A stretch of 64,000 bases of DNA from Elephas maximus indicus (taxonomy: Eukaryota > Chordata > Mammalia > Proboscidea > Elephantidae). Location: the NCBI RefSeq assembly GCF_024166365.1, contig NC_064830.1, positions 93,922,968 through 93,986,967 of the forward strand, read 5' to 3'. The position numbers and the translations under genes are program-made. The notes under the pieces are model-generated. The model saw nothing but the letters and a program-made list of their open reading frames with translations. It ran no database searches and was not told the DNA's origin. Shown piece after piece: positions 11,160 through 23,746 of this stretch (positions are counted from its first letter, which is position 1; each line of letters starts with the position of its first letter).

Positions 11160-12440
11160 GTTTCCATTTTTCTTATTCCATAGAATGGAGCAAGCATTTA
11201 AGTGTTTAATCCAGGGGATTCCAAAGAGCACCTTGCTAGGCATTGGGGATAACAGTGAGCAACACAGCCCCTGCCTTTGGAGTGCTCATCCAGAACACAG
11301 GCAAGAAAAAGGTAAATACAGTCATGTAACCGTGGCTGCGTGGGCATCTGACCCAGGCTCTGGGGTTGGTAGTTGAGAACTACAGGAGTGATAAAAATAT
11401 AGCTGAAGGGGGAGCAGGTGCCTCCAGGCCACGGTAAGGAGAACCTGTGAGGGGCTGGGAGTGGGATGGAGAGTCGTGAGGAGTATTTCTCACTTTACGG
11501 TGTGGAGGATAGATGAGGGGACAGGTGGGAGGCTCGTGCAGTACTGCAGACCCGAGGTGGTGATGGCCTGAATTAGTATAGAGGCAAGTGGGCACAGGGA
11601 GAAGTGAGGGAGATTCCAGAGACATTTAGGAGGTAAGATTCACAGGGTTTGATAGGCAGGGGAGGAATGAGGGATGACACCAGATTTGTGCTGTCACCAG
11701 CTGGGTGAATGATGAAACATGCCCTGAGACAGGTGACCTAGGAGGCGGAGCAGGTGTGTGAGGGAAAGATGATGAATTCAGTTGTGGGTATGGTGAAGTT
11801 GAGGGGCCCCTGGAACACCCACCGCAGAGATGGCTACCAGGCTGAGGAGAGATCAAGGCTAGAGGTAGTGATGTGGGAGTCACCAGGCTGTATGTACGTG
11901 GGTCTTCAAACAATGAGACCAGTCAGAGAAAAGTGCAGAAAAGGGACCAAAACAGAGCTCTGACGAACACCCACACCTGGGGGGCAGACCATAGAGGAAG
12001 AGCTTGCAGGGGCCAGGGGAGGGCAACAGTTGGGTGAAGTCACCAGAGCTGAGGAAGGAGTGTTCCCAGATGGAAGGATAGGTTCCCAGTGACATGCAAG
12101 GCAAAGACTGAAATACCCTTGAGATTTTGCAACGTGATTTCAGTGGATTGCAGAGGGCTAAGGAGTAAGTGGAAGCAAGCATTGACAGCTCTCTGAATAA
12201 AGTTCGGCCGTGAAACAGCAAAAAGGAGGTGTGAGGAAGGTGAAAACATTGTTAAGAGAGTGGTTGAAAGGGGTCAGGCCCAAGAGGAAAGGAGGAGGTT
12301 GAGAGGGAGGAAGTTGGGTCTTGGCAACATCAAAGAAGAGAGCTAGTGGGCTGAGAACTGAGTGAGAAGAAAAGAGAGTGGGATCCTCGAATTTAAGATT
12401 ACATGAAGCTGTTGTGGGTGACGATAAGGGTTAGGCCATA
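11160..12440 (-). repeat. L2 LINE, antisense
   Basis: The plus strand is the reverse complement of L2 ORF2 and 3' sequence, with typical phrases such as 'ggcattggggataacagtga', 'gggatgacaccagatttgtg' and 'gacgaacacccacacctggg'. It is heavily diverged, and the ends are approximate. Confidence 0.65.
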
Positions 12441-14199
12441 GGAATGAATGGCTGAGGGGACAGAACTGGCCTGCCCAGGGGACTGATGCATTGTCCACAT
12501 CGACTGTGGGGCCATTCAGGATGATAAGGCCTGGGGTAGAGAGGAAAGCAGGGCTCACAGTCTTAACCAAAGAGTGGGCACTGATGAGGAGGCCACAAGT
12601 TGGGTGACCCTTGAGATGTGCCTCAAAGAATTGTTCTTTGTCCATTGTAGGGTAGCTGAGGCCCTGGAAAGGGAGTGACTTGCCAAGGTCAGCCAATTAG
12701 GGAAGTAGCCCAAACCGTGGCCCAGACTTCCGCTACCTGTGCACCTGAGGGGCACCTTCCAACTAGTAGATTTGTGATTGTCCCATCTCTCTCTTTTCAA
12801 CATGGTGCTGCCATCCTCTGCCATCTTACAGGGAAAAAATGTCATGTTCTGTGTTTGGCTAGGAAACAGGCTCTGAAAAGCACTGGTGACTTGTGTTTTG
12901 CTTCTGCCCAAGCATACTGGATAAATCTGCTTGAGGGTGGAGGCATGGCTAACTGGCACATGAAGCTTTCTAAAGGATGTGCAAAGCCAGGCTTAAAGGG
13001 TGAGAACTCAACAAGCAAATGACTGTTGCCAAAAGAATTCTCATCTATGATGCAGCTACTGTAGTTTACAAAGTGTTTTCTTCCTGTTTCCCAGTTCCTT
13101 TTACCTAGAGCTCGAGGTCTGAAAGCCAGGGCATGATTGTTTTTGAAAATGTGGCCCCTGACCCTGCAAGCGGGAAACTCACATGATCCTTTCCTGTAGC
13201 CATCTATCGTGAGGGGTGGGAGAGGTGGTAATCAGATCCATAGGTTTCCCTGTGCCCTTTGTCTGTGAGCCTAACAAACACGCTGTTAGCTCAGTAGCAG
13301 GAGGGGAAAACTGGCTTAGTTTTCAAGCGTCCCCTGGATTAAGGCTATCATCCTGGCCCTCAGCAGCGGCCTCTGAAGTATAAATGGATTTGGCCTGGCA
13401 TCTGTGACATCTACTCTCCGGCTGTCAGAAAACCTGGACTGACAGAAGTGGAATTTTTCTTTCCTCTAGATAAATGTGTCACAGTCTAATGCTCCCGTAA
13501 CAGATGGAAAAACCCGATGTAGGGCATGCAGCCTACCAAGCATGGAGGGAGGACTCCAAGGGGCCGCCTGGCACCGATGCGCTGCAGTGAACCCATCTCG
13601 CCTGAGTGAATTCATTATTTATGTGCACTTCCTGAAAAGGACATTCCTGTTGTAGGATCTCAGTCGTAAAACCGGAAAGACTTCACGGTTAAGGGTGAGC
13701 GGTTCCCCACAGTAGCGAAATGGAAGGGCCGATGCCGCGCTTAGGTCAGCTACGAGACGGCCCTGCCCACCCGTCTCGCCGGCCTGTGAGAGGGCCGCGC
13801 GCTCTGGGCGTCCACCCTGGTGGGCGCTCCTCGAAGTGCCATCATACACCACGGCAACCTCAGCGTGGCCATTAAGCCCTTCCCAAACTGAGACTCACCT
13901 TCCACCCCTTCTTCCCACACTAGCTGCCTCACACCTGCCCGCCCTGCAGTCTGATAACGGGACACCTACCTATTCCCGCTCCCTGCGGGGTGCGCGCTCT
14001 TGCCTGTTCCCTGCCCCTCCACCCGGCCAGTGACCGAGCCTGGGCATCCCCAAGGCGCACGTCCGAGACCCCGTGGCTCCCACTCTGCGCTCGGACCCAC
14101 ACCCCGGGGCCGAACAGGCACACCAGGCCGGTACTTGCTGGCCAGGCCCAGGGGTCAGAGACAGCCCAGCCTCATAGTCCTGCCCCCGAGACCTGGGCC

Positions 14200-15030
14200 C
14201 AGTGCGCCTAGGGGCAAAGGGGAGCAAGCCGTCCGGTTTTCTGGCTCGGCCTCTCCGCCGCCGCGCGTCACTGTTAAGGCTGGCGGCTCCCGGCTGGAAC
14301 AGTCTTCGGTCGCGGGGGCCGCGGAGATGCGCACGGTCCCCGGCCCTTCCCTGCCCCGCCGGGGCGTCCCCGGGCGTCCGAGCGCCGCTGCGCGCTGAGT
14401 CTAGCTCGGGGGATGTCCACGCGGCGGGCACCCCGGGCTCGCGGAGGAGCGGTCGGCAGCCCAGCCCGAGGCCGGCCGCGTCACGTGGCCTGCGAGCGCC
14501 CCCGCCCGGCCGGTCGCGTGACGGCGGTGCGCGGTTGCCTTGGCAGCGGCTGCGGCGGCGGGCGGGGCGGGGCGGGGCGGGGCGGGGCGGGGCGGGGGCG
14601 CCGCGGGAGGGAGGGGTCGGTGCTCGGCGCCCGGAGGGGCCACGGGGCCACACGGCGCGTCGCCGTCGTCTGCAGCGAGCCTGGGCCCGAGCCGGCCAGG
14701 GCGGCGGGGCAGCTCCGGTGAGTGCTCTGCCAAGGGGGGGGGACCCCGCCCAGCCGGGAGCCGGGAATTGGACCGGGGAGATTCGAGAGGGGCGCGACGG
14801 GGCAGGTCGGGGATGGGGCGGAAGGAGAGGACGGCTGTGGGGCTGGGGGCGGCCAGGTGACCCCACCCGGCGCAGGGTCCCCGGGCGGGCGCGGCGGGGA
14901 GAGGACTCGGAGGGCGGAGGCGCCGGCTGAGTCCTGGGCCCCGCGGCCGCTGGGGCTTCCCTGGGGAAAGGGACAGAGATGCTGGCGGACGCCTCTCTCG
15001 GAGGCCCCAGAGGCGGCTGCAGCGCCCCCT
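14200..15030 (+). promoter_or_regulatory. ORAI2: CpG island, likely ORAI2 promoter and 5' non-coding first exon
   Basis: This is the most GC- and CpG-rich stretch of the window, with a tandem GGGGC tract (SP1/KLF-type sites) at 14558-14599. A good donor 'cagctccg|gtgagtgctc' at 14718 is a plausible end of a non-coding first exon. The only downstream sense gene is ORAI2, whose start codon lies in a later exon. The transcription start cannot be placed by eye. Long open frames on both strands here (up to about 340 codons) are a product of GC content and have no family resemblance. Confidence 0.75.
14558..14599 (+). repeat. GGGGC tandem tract
   Basis: Seven or so GGGGC units in a row lie in the ORAI2 CpG island. 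Each G-run can serve as an SP1-type site, and together they could form a G-quadruplex on this strand. Confidence 0.9.
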
Positions 15031-17889
15031 CCCCGTGTGGAGTGCGTGCGTGTGTGTGTGTGCGTGCGTGTGTGTGTGTGTAACAGGCGTAGGTGACCGC
15101 GGACTTGACAGTCTGCGCAGCACTCGTCCTTGCCCCAAATGTTTAAAAGTCAAGACAGGCGAACCCCACAACCGACCCACTGGAGATGTTCCAAATGGAG
15201 CGGCCCAGGAGAGCCGCTGCCAACTGACTGATGTGCCCCACGCCTCCCCCTGCCCGAGCCCTGGAGTGGCGACCAGACTCAGCTCCTCCAGCTGGGGCAC
15301 AAGGCCTGGCACAGCGGTAGAAGTGAGCGCCTTCAGATGGACTCGAATCCAGTCCTGGGCAGCTCCCTTTAGAGTAAGTGGCTTCCCTACCTTCAGGACC
15401 AGCAGGCCTGTCCAAGGCCCAGGCTCCAAGCAGACAGCCCTTCTTTCCTAACCTTGCCCACTCTGGAGACATCCGCAGGGCTGAGACTGCCTGGGCCGCT
15501 CACCAGGAGCCCCTTCAGACCTTGCTGCCCAGAGTGATGGCCCCAGGGCTTTGCTAGTCTTCACCCAACACAGCTGCCCTTCAGCCCTGTGGAGGCACCA
15601 GGCCCTCTAGTGCCTCCCAGTTCTCCCAGTCAGCCAGCCGTTTCACTGGGCACACAAACCAGACTGAGCCAGTGGTCCCCAGGTTGCTTGCTCTATTCTC
15701 CTGCTCCATCCATGCCCTGCGTCCAGCACGGTCACGCTGCGTCTCAGCCAGCGTGTGCTGCTACCCCAGCTCTACAAGCTCCTGGCATCTAATCTTCCAC
15801 CCAGTTTTCCCAGCCCCACACTCGCAGCCGACCCTCCTGCCATGTGCCCAGAAGTATGGGATCTGTCCCAAATAATGTGTACCTCCAGCTTGTCTTCCTG
15901 CCTCTCACAACCCTTCCGTGTGCTCAGCATGTGTCTTTGAGGAAGGGCCCCTCTTTGCAGGGCTGCCTTCACTGCCTGTGTCTTTGTCTCCCTGGTGTGG
16001 CCTGCAGGGACCTTCTCCCTGACCAAGGCTGAAGCAGCTAGCCCCTTCTCTGCTCCCTCAGGCTTTGCACCCCCTCCACTGCAGCACTAAGCTCTCTCCC
16101 GCACTGGGCAGTGAGATCCCTGAAGGTGGAGATTCTCACCTCTAGTCTTGGATGGCTAAGAACCAAAGGCAACCCTGTATTAGGCCCCAGGAAAAGCATC
16201 TATTGCAAGGAAGATGGAGGGATGGATGTTCCGAGGGGCGAAGGTGGTTTTTTCTTGGCTTTCACCCCTCCGTATTCTGCATTACATCTGCAAGCTCAGT
16301 TCTGTTACTAGAGAGGGGGGAAAAGAAAGTGCATTTCCAAACGATGACATTTTAAGTTCTTTGGAGCTGACCAACAGATCAGTTAGTGGGCAGCATTTCT
16401 CTGAATTCTCCCCCAGGGAAGGGCCATTCCAGTGATTAAAGTGCCCGAGTGCAGAGCTGCAGGCTGCAGATGGGGCACGCAGGCAGTGAGCGCAGCTCCC
16501 AAGTTGGCATTCCTATAAATGACCTAGTAGCTGACATCCCGTGGCGAACTAGAAAGGCACAGAACTGGTCCCTGGGGATCCTGTTGACCAGTACCAGCTG
16601 TGCCTCTGCAGCCTGGTGGAGCAGACAGAAGAAAGCACACCAAAAGAGAGCCCTCTCCCCACCTCCAGGGCCTTCTCTTTTAAAGATAGGCATTTACGGA
16701 TCAAATTTGGGGCATTACCACAGCTACCCACCCCACCCAGCCCTGCTCCCTGGGACCCAGAAACACTGATCTGTTTGTAATAGCCTTAAGCCGGCTTTCC
16801 ACAGGGCCTGTGTGAGCCTGGATATAAAAGTTAATACCTGATGTCAAGTGAGCTGCAAGGTGCCTGTGCCCTTGAAGCATATGCTCTGCAGATTAATCGG
16901 AGCGGGATCCCGGTGTGTCGCCGCTCAGGCTAGCCCTGGGGGCTGCAGGAGACTGCCAATCCCCTATTTAGATTAGTGGAGATTGGGGCTTAAATTCTCA
17001 AATCTAGACCTATCAGCCGTTCTGATCTTCAGCCCGCCTTAGTGTCAAGTCAGATATTATACCTGGGGGACTCGGGGAGTCTCCAGCCTCAGTTTCTCCT
17101 TAACATGCCGTCACCTTAGTTGGTGAATTGAGGTTTTCATTTCGCTCAAGGTTTCCATTGCAGCCTGAATGTGGCTGTTCTTTAGTTATATAATTTTCAT
17201 TTTTTTTTTTTTTAGGGTAAACTTTCCTGGTTAAAATTGAAGTTGGACTTGAAAAACTAGCCACTACTTGGAAATGTTTATTGTGTGGTGGGCCCCTAGA
17301 CACTGAACAGCGGTTTTGAGTCTTCAGTGTGAGTTTGTTAAGCTGGACAGGAGTCCGTCGGGATGGGAATTCCCCGTTAAGAGATGAGGGAGGCGAGGTG
17401 GGAAAGGGTGCCCAGGTGTCATGCGCAGCGTCACACAATAAAGAGTAAAATCCAGGTTTTGTAATTGTAGGTGCGAGGCTTTCTGTAAATGCCATACCTC
17501 CCTGTCCCTTGAAAAAAAAAGGCAGGTCCAAATCGTAGGATCCATTAGGTACTTTGGGCCAACCTTTGGATCCCTTCCACCCTGTGGCCCAGGAGCCACA
17601 CCTGGTTTCGGGGGCCAGCTTTGTAGAGGGAGCACCTTCGAATGCTCTGGGGGGGTGGGGGGATGACGCTGACCCTCCTTCCCTCTGAATGGTCCCCATG
17701 TTCTGGTTTGGGGGTTGCTCTGAGACCAGGGCCCCACGTATATGTTACCTTTGAACCCCATGGCTTTGGCAGGGGATGGATGTGTGCAGCCCCGCTACTC
17801 CTTGGAAGGTTAAATGGGCTCGGATTCTGGCTTTTCCAGGCCACGGGAACCCACTAGGATGCCTGAGTGTGTCTCTCTCCTGCCCCAAG
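14718..17889 (+). other. ORAI2: Probable ORAI2 intron 1
   Basis: It lies between the probable non-coding first exon (donor at 14718) and the exon with the start codon; an acceptor may end at 17889 ('tgccccaag'), but this is not certain. A GT/GC dinucleotide repeat sits at 15046-15081. 15560-16140 looks like a worn sense L2. 16140-17889 holds no repeat or gene I recognise. Confidence 0.5.
15046..15081 (+). repeat. Microsatellite (GT)n with GC interruptions
   Basis: It alternates tgtgtgtg and gcgtgcgtg units just after the CpG island. Confidence 0.9.
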
Positions 17890-17902
17890 CCTGGCTCCCA
17901 CC

Positions 17903-20900
17903 ATGAGTACTGAGCTCAACGTGCCTGTGGCCCCCTCCACACCAGCCTGCTCTGAGCCTGGCCACAAGGGCATGGATTACCGGGACTGGGTCCGCCGCAG
18001 CTACCTGGAACTGGTCACCTCCAACCATCACTCAGTGCAGGCCCTTTCCTGGAGAAAGCTCTACCTGAGCAGGGCCAAGCTGAAGGCCTCCAGCCGGACC
18101 TCCGCCCTCCTCTCGGGTTTTGCCATGGTGAGTGCTGTCGCGTGGTGTGAAACACAGCCAGCCAAAGGGGCCTTTGCTAATCAGGATTCTGTGGGGCTTC
18201 AGGGAGCACATCGTTCCCTCTGGGCCCCCTGAAAGTGGGAATAGACCGTTAGCAGTGTCCCACCCACGTCCCAGCCTCTCCAACACAACTGCACTGTCAA
18301 GGTGAGGGGTTTCCGGGGGGCCCAGAGTTGTCCCCATGCCCTAGAGCCCTCAGAAAGTCTGTCCCTCTCTTGTGTTCCAAACAAAGAATTTGCCTTTAAG
18401 GACTTTACCAAAAAAAAAAAAAAAACATTGCCATTAAGTTGATTCCGACTCATAGAGACCCTGCAGGACAGAGTAGAATTGCCCCATAGGGTTTCCAAGG
18501 CTATAATCTTTACAGGAACTGACTGCCACAATCTTCATTCCTGAAGAATGGCTGGGTTTGAACCACTGACCTTTTGGTTAACAGCCAAGTGCTTAACCAC
18601 TGCACCACCAGGGCACCTTCAAGGACATTAAACCAAAAATTCTGTTGCTGTCAAGTTGATTCTGACTCATAGTGACCCTAAGAACAGAGTAGAACTGGCC
18701 CACAGGGTTTCCAAGGAGCGGCTGGTAGATTCAAACTGCTGACCTTTTGATTAGTAGCTGAGCTCTTTAACCACTACACCACCAGGACCCCTCGAGGACA
18801 TTGGTGGGGGTTAATTAAATATCTCCAGTGTACAGGGTTTTCTGGAAAAAGGTACCTCTGGCTACCCCATCTTGGGCAACCACCAAGAATTTGAAAATCA
18901 GTGATTTGAGCAGGGACTGTGGGATTGATGGGGTGTGTTCAGTTGGGGGCGCAGACACTCCCAAATGTGGCCTCTGGGTAATGAAGCAGACCCTCTGGCC
19001 TGACTCCCGCTGTCTGCTGGGACTTTCCCTCTGAATCATCCCCGAGGACAGGAGTCAGGCTGGAGCAGAGAGAACCGTGAACACTTCCTGCTGATTCCAA
19101 AGCCCCTAGACCCACAGCGCTCCTGGGAATTGTCCCAGTGGCTGAGGCTGTCAGGATTCAGAGTAAGCATGGGCACGCTGGTTCACGTCACTGGGGCCAC
19201 CCCTCTTTTTCTGTCATATGCTCAGAGGTCCTATTTGGCTGGTCGGGATTTTTTTTTTTTTTTTCTTATGTAAAAAGAATTGTTTTTCTGTAGCCCAGGG
19301 CCTCAGTTGTCAAATTGTAGTGCAGAAGACCAAAGGCTGTGGAGCCAGCCACTGGCCACTCCCACGAGCAGGGTCTGCTTGGTTGTCTGAGTAGACCACC
19401 CTTGGGAGAATGAGACGCTTGAGTCACAGAGAGCGTGGCTGACATGCTGGGGGAGGCGGAGGACCATAAATGTTGTTTATGTCTGTCCTCTAAAGCAAAA
19501 GCTTACGTAGGTCTTGAGGGTTTATGTTTTGTTAACATAATTACAAAAGTGTACAGTCATATTGTATACAACTTTGGGTTGGAGTGATTTTCTTCCCGGG
19601 ATTTGCGTCCCATTAAGAAGACAAAATATTTTCCCAAGCTTAATTTTAAGAAATATGTGTGAGAAGTTTAGATGTCACTATTAAATTCATAGCTTGCTTT
19701 CTGTACCACAGAAGAATTATTGTATTAAATTTGGCTGGCCTGTCCTTTTTTTTTTTTTTACTTTGGAAAGCTCACTCAGAAGCCTTGGATGGTGTAACAT
19801 AACGCAATGAGGTTTCCTTCCTGTGTGGGGCCCAGGCCTGGGAAGTCACTTCTGTTTGCAGCTGTCTCTTGAAGACCCTGTCGCCCAAATATTTGCGTCT
19901 GCAAACTTAGGAAAGCTTCACTGGTTTTCTAGCCAACAAAATGCTCACCCCAGTTGAAGGCCTCACAGTCACTAATGAACATGGGAAAACAAGCCGTGTA
20001 AACAAAGTTATGCAACAGAAAGCATGATTTCTGGAGAAGGGGTTTTGAGACTTTACAGGAGGCTCCAGGGTGGTAAGTGGTCTTCAAATAAGAACCTGAT
20101 GACTGGATGCAGGGATGGGCGTCCTAGGTCACCCTGGGCCCCAGGCAGGTTGCCAGTGCTGTCTGTCCTTGGCTAGGCAATGTCGTACTTTCTATTAACA
20201 ATTCATTTCTTCATCGTCTGTGGAGTGTCTCCTCTGTGCCAGCAAGTGCTTCCTTAGGCATTTGGGGACATTTCCCAGGTTACACGGTGCCCGTGCCCCC
20301 TACCCTCTCTCAGGAAGGCTGCCCCGTCTAGCATGCACTGCAGGGTCACACGCCCAGCGTGGGCGAACAGGACGGGGAGGGCAGACATATGCCCACTCCA
20401 GTGGGTTAGCGGACATGCTGCCAGGAAAGCCGATAAGCGGCTCAGGCAGCGGGGCAGCGCGGGGCAGGTAAGTGGTAAGTGCAGAGTGTCAGACGGTACC
20501 TCAGCCCTGCAGCCATAACTGAACCGGGCAGGGACTAGAAGGGAACGAAAACAGGACCTTTGCTGGAATGCAATTGTTGGAGCCCCTGGGTGGTGCAAAA
20601 GGTGAATACGCTTGGCTACTAGCTGAAAGGTTGGAGGGTCGAGTTCAACCAGCGGCACCTGGGAAGAAAGGTGCGGTGATCTATATCCAAAAAATCAGCC
20701 ACTGAAAAGCCTACGGAGCACACTCCTACTCTGACTGCTAGTCTCCACGAGTCACCGTTAGGATTATCGCGCCCTCTAATTAGCATTGTAAAGCTATTCC
20801 TTTGCCCAACACCAAGCATTTATGCCTAACAGGAAGCTTATCTCTTCGTGTTTGTTCTTTCCTTAACACAGAAAACCAATGATCTGAGGGCCCCTCATAA

Positions 20901-23746
20901 AATCTCTGATAAACATTACACGTGAAAATGGCCTTTAGCCTTTTCTCCTAGTGAGGTGGAACAGAACTGCTTTCCTGGTAGGCACTATCCTGGCCTTTTA
21001 ATCATCTTTGGCTCTTATCTCCGAACTCTCTGCTGTTCTAGACATTCTTTTGTAATTGTAGTTACCACCCTGGGCCCACATCCGTTGTGGTAACAAGAGC
21101 TTGCCCTGGCCACAGGGCACTGAGAAAGGACCACCCCTCAGCTTGTGGCTTCTGTCTCTCTGGATACTTTTCAGAATGATCCCAGCAATAATCACTGCTG
21201 ATGCTCTTCATCTTGTGGTCCACTAAGACTGCCCTATCTTCGTTTTACCTACCAAAAGTTTCTTCTCCACTGAAGACAGGATTAGGAGATGATGTATCTT
21301 ACTCTGAGAGGCAGTAGTTGCTAGAAGAAGTTGTGGAGCCTTCTTTCTTGTAGATTTTTAAAAACAAGGATTGTTCAGATCTAGAATCCAAACATGGTGC
21401 CTTCCTCTGGCTTCGCTCTCTACATCTTACTCCCCTCCTTGCTTCCTTGGCTGGTCTGGTTTCTTACCTTTGGGTACCTGGGAGAAGTCCCTTGGTGCAT
21501 CTTTGTGGAGTGAGGCCCAGAGTCCTTGCTGGGGCCTGGGCTAAACCCTGGGCCTGGGCAGTCTGAAGTGCTGGGGGGAAAGGAGCAGGGAGAGATGTTA
21601 GGGAACCAGTGAATGGGGTCTGACTGCTGGGTGACTGTGAAAGCCTCTTAGGGTGTGTGGTGAGCAAGGCCAGGCCTGACTACGGCAGAGGTAAACTGGC
21701 CTCTGCTTCCCTCTGTGGGTTTTTTCCTCCTTCCATTAAAAAAAAAAAAAAGTATAATACATGCACATAGTTTAAAAAAAAAAAAAAAGTGAAATCCTGC
21801 TAAAAGGTTTACAGAGCCCTGGTGGCACAGTGGTTAAGCGTTTGGCTGCTAACCAAAAGGTCGGCAGTTTGAATCTATCAGCTGTTCTTAGAAAGCCCTG
21901 TGGGGCAGCTCCATTCTGTCCTGTACGGTCACTGAGTCAGAATCCACTCAACAGCAAGGGCTTTTTTAAAAAAAGGCTTATAACAAAACTCAGCAGCCCC
22001 CAAGCCCCCAGCCCCCGCCCCAGCCATGGGATACTCCTTCCCTTGTTTTTTTCTGCCGTTAGCTCCGTTTCTAAATGCCAGGCTCAGACAACCGTTCCTC
22101 CATCCATCAGTGTTAGAGCTTACCTGTTGGCTCCTGTGGTTGTGACTGCTGATTTAGCGTGCTTTTCCCAGCCCCGCCGCCTTCCCACAGCTTCCCCATC
22201 TCACCATTATCCCACTGCTGTCACATCCCTGGCTCCTGAGATGGGGCCTCACCCTTTGGTTCCCGGCTCAGCTGTGAGCTGTCCAGTCTCGTATGCAGCT
22301 CCGAGTCTGGGAGCCAAAAGGAGCTTCCGTTTTTACGTCTGAGAAGTCAGTTTTTACTTTTTACAAAAACAGGAGGTGTTCACCTCAGTTTAAAAATAAT
22401 AACGATAAAGGCACACGGAATATGAGGTCATGACTTTTCTTGAACCCATCAGGTAGCTGAGGTCTTGAGGGGGAAAAAAAAAAAAAAAACAGAACATCCC
22501 AGTGTGGCTTTGCTGGGTTGTAGGTGGGCGCTCCCCACACACCTCATGTTCTGTTTCAGGAAGGCACCGGAGGGTGAGTCTCCCCCCCACCCCCCGACCC
22601 GGGGTTCTTTACGCTGTACTTACTTTTTAGATTGTTCTGCAGTGAGGTCTTCTTTAAAAAAAAAATTTTTTTAGCTAATCAAAAAAAAAAAAAGGAAAGT
22701 TCAAGATTTTAAACAGCACTGGGTGTGTCCCCGCAGGTGACTCCATGGGGCCCCCTGCCCTACCCACCCACCCAGCAGCACTTGCTCTGCTTTTTTTGTG
22801 TGTGTGGTGAAATATATATAACATAAATTTTGCCACTTGAACCATTTTTAAGTGTCCAGTTCAGTGGCATTAATTCACAGTGCTGGGCAACCATCACCAC
22901 CGTCTTCGCCACCCCAAGCAGAAACTCTGTGCCCGTTAAGCAATAACACCCCCTTCTCTCCTCCTCCGGCCCCTGGTAACCACTAATCCACTTTCTGACT
23001 CTATGCATTTGCCTATTCGAGATATTTCAGGTAAATGGGATCCTTGGTGTCTGGCGTCTTTCACTCAGCACGATGTTTTCACGGTTCGTCTGTGTCGTAG
23101 CGTCTATCAGGGCTTTGTTCCTCTTTGTGGCTGAGAGTCCCCCCAGGTGTGGAGGTGCCATGTGTGTCGATCTGTTCACCGTTGATAGCGCACCTCTATC
23201 TTGCAGGTGGCCATGGTGGAGGTGCAGCTGGAGACGCAGTACCAGTACCCCCGGCCACTGCTCATCGCCTTCAGCGCCTGCACCACGGTGCTGGTGGCCG
23301 TGCACCTCTTCGCCCTGCTCATCAGCACCTGCATCCTGCCCAACGTGGAGGCCGTGAGCAACATCCACAACCTCAACTCCATCAGCGAGTCGCCGCACGA
23401 GCGCATGCACCCCTACATCGAGCTGGCCTGGGGCTTCTCCACGGTGCTTGGGATTCTGCTCTTCCTGGCCGAGGTGGTGCTGCTCTGCTGGATCAAGTTC
23501 CTGCCCGTGGACGCGCGGCTCCAGCCTGGCCTCCCGCCCGGCCCAGGCGGCCACACGGGCTGGCAGGCCGCCCTCGTGTCCACCATCATCATGGTGCCCG
23601 TGGGCCTCATCTTCGTGGTCTTCACCATCCACTTCTACCGCTCGCTGGTGCGGCACAAGACTGAGCGCCACAACCGCGAGATCGAGGAGCTGCATAAGCT
23701 CAAGGTGCAGCTGGACGGGCACGAGCGCAGCCTGCAGGTGGTGTGA
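17903..23746 (+). CDS. ORAI2: ORAI2, calcium release-activated calcium channel subunit (two coding exons)
   Basis: The coding exons are 17903-18127 (75 codons, donor gtgagt) and 23207-23746 (179 codons and TGA, acceptor ttgcag), giving 254 aa, equal to human ORAI2. The start [20 protein letters not shown] is the family's N-terminus. Residues 24-75 are the conserved cytosolic segment leading into TM1. The pore glutamate is in VAMVEVQLE (E80, equivalent to E106 of ORAI1). Further membrane segments lie near residues 92-116, 142-175 and 192-221, and the C-terminal helix near 224-250 ([15 protein letters not shown]) is where STIM proteins bind. ORAI subunits form hexameric plasma-membrane Ca2+ channels gated by STIM1/2 after store depletion. 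The 5.1 kb intron contains four AfroSINEs and an L1M remnant. No break was seen. Confidence 0.98.
18410..18620 (-). repeat. AfroSINE, long form, antisense
   Basis: It reads 'gattccgactcatagagacc' and ends with 'ccactgcaccaccagggcac'. It keeps a diverged middle segment and is followed directly by a second AfroSINE. Confidence 0.85.
18629..18793 (-). repeat. AfroSINE, short form, antisense
   Basis: It starts 'aaaccaaaaattctgttgct' and ends 'ccactacaccaccaggaccc'. The flanking 'aaggacatt' (18621-18629) and 'gaggacatt' (from 18794) are the likely target duplication. Confidence 0.88.
20579..20765 (+). repeat. AfroSINE, long form, sense, diverged
   Basis: The head 'gagcccctgggtggtgcaaa', a middle 'gctgaaaggttggagggtcg' and a tail 'cagccactgaaaagcctacg' match the long variant also seen at 6199. 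Confidence 0.82.
21812..21966 (+). repeat. AfroSINE, short form, sense
   Basis: It begins 'agagccctggtggcacagtg' and ends 'ccactcaacagcaagggctt'. The flanks 'aaaaggttta' and 'aaaaggctta' look like an aged target duplication. Confidence 0.88.
22789..23135 (-). repeat. L1M LINE 3' region, antisense, abutting the ORAI2 second coding exon
   Basis: The plus strand is the reverse complement of an L1M 3' region: 'ttaagtgtccagttcagtgg' near 22849, 'caaccatcaccaccgtcttc' near 22889, 'cccctggtaaccactaatcc' near 22971 and 'tgtcgtagcgtctatcaggg' near 23092. It ends about 70 bases before the acceptor at 23207. Confidence 0.85.

Larger units (their letters stand above)
6916..14199. other. Intergenic region between PRKRIP1 and ORAI2
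   Basis: 6916-8224 shows no gene or repeat I can name. 8225-8520 holds two worn MIR copies. 8655-8965 and 9606-10845 are RTE LINE pieces. 9140-9605 looks like an old interspersed repeat of unresolved family. 10846-11160 is AT-rich and featureless. 11160-12440 is an antisense L2. 12441-14199 has no repeat I recognise and rises in GC content toward the ORAI2 CpG island. Confidence 0.6.
18128..23206 (+). other. ORAI2: ORAI2 intron between the coding exons
   Basis: AfroSINEs lie at 18410-18792 (two in tandem), 20579-20765 and 21812-21966, and an antisense L1M at 22789-23135. 18793-20578 has poly-T tracts near 19248 and 19748 but no repeat or gene I can name. 20766-21811 and 21967-22788 are likewise unremarkable apart from A-rich tracts near 21738, 21774, 22474 and 22681. 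Confidence 0.75.

Noticed and set aside
13970-15429. Very long open frames on both strands (up to about 340 codons) around the ORAI2 CpG island.
   Set aside because: They overlap each other in several frames, are rich in Pro, Arg, Gly and Ala as expected of random GC-rich DNA, and match no family.
23027-23722. A 231-codon open frame antisense to the second ORAI2 coding exon.
   Set aside because: It is the mirror of a GC-biased, highly conserved coding exon; no family resemblance and it starts in L1M sequence.
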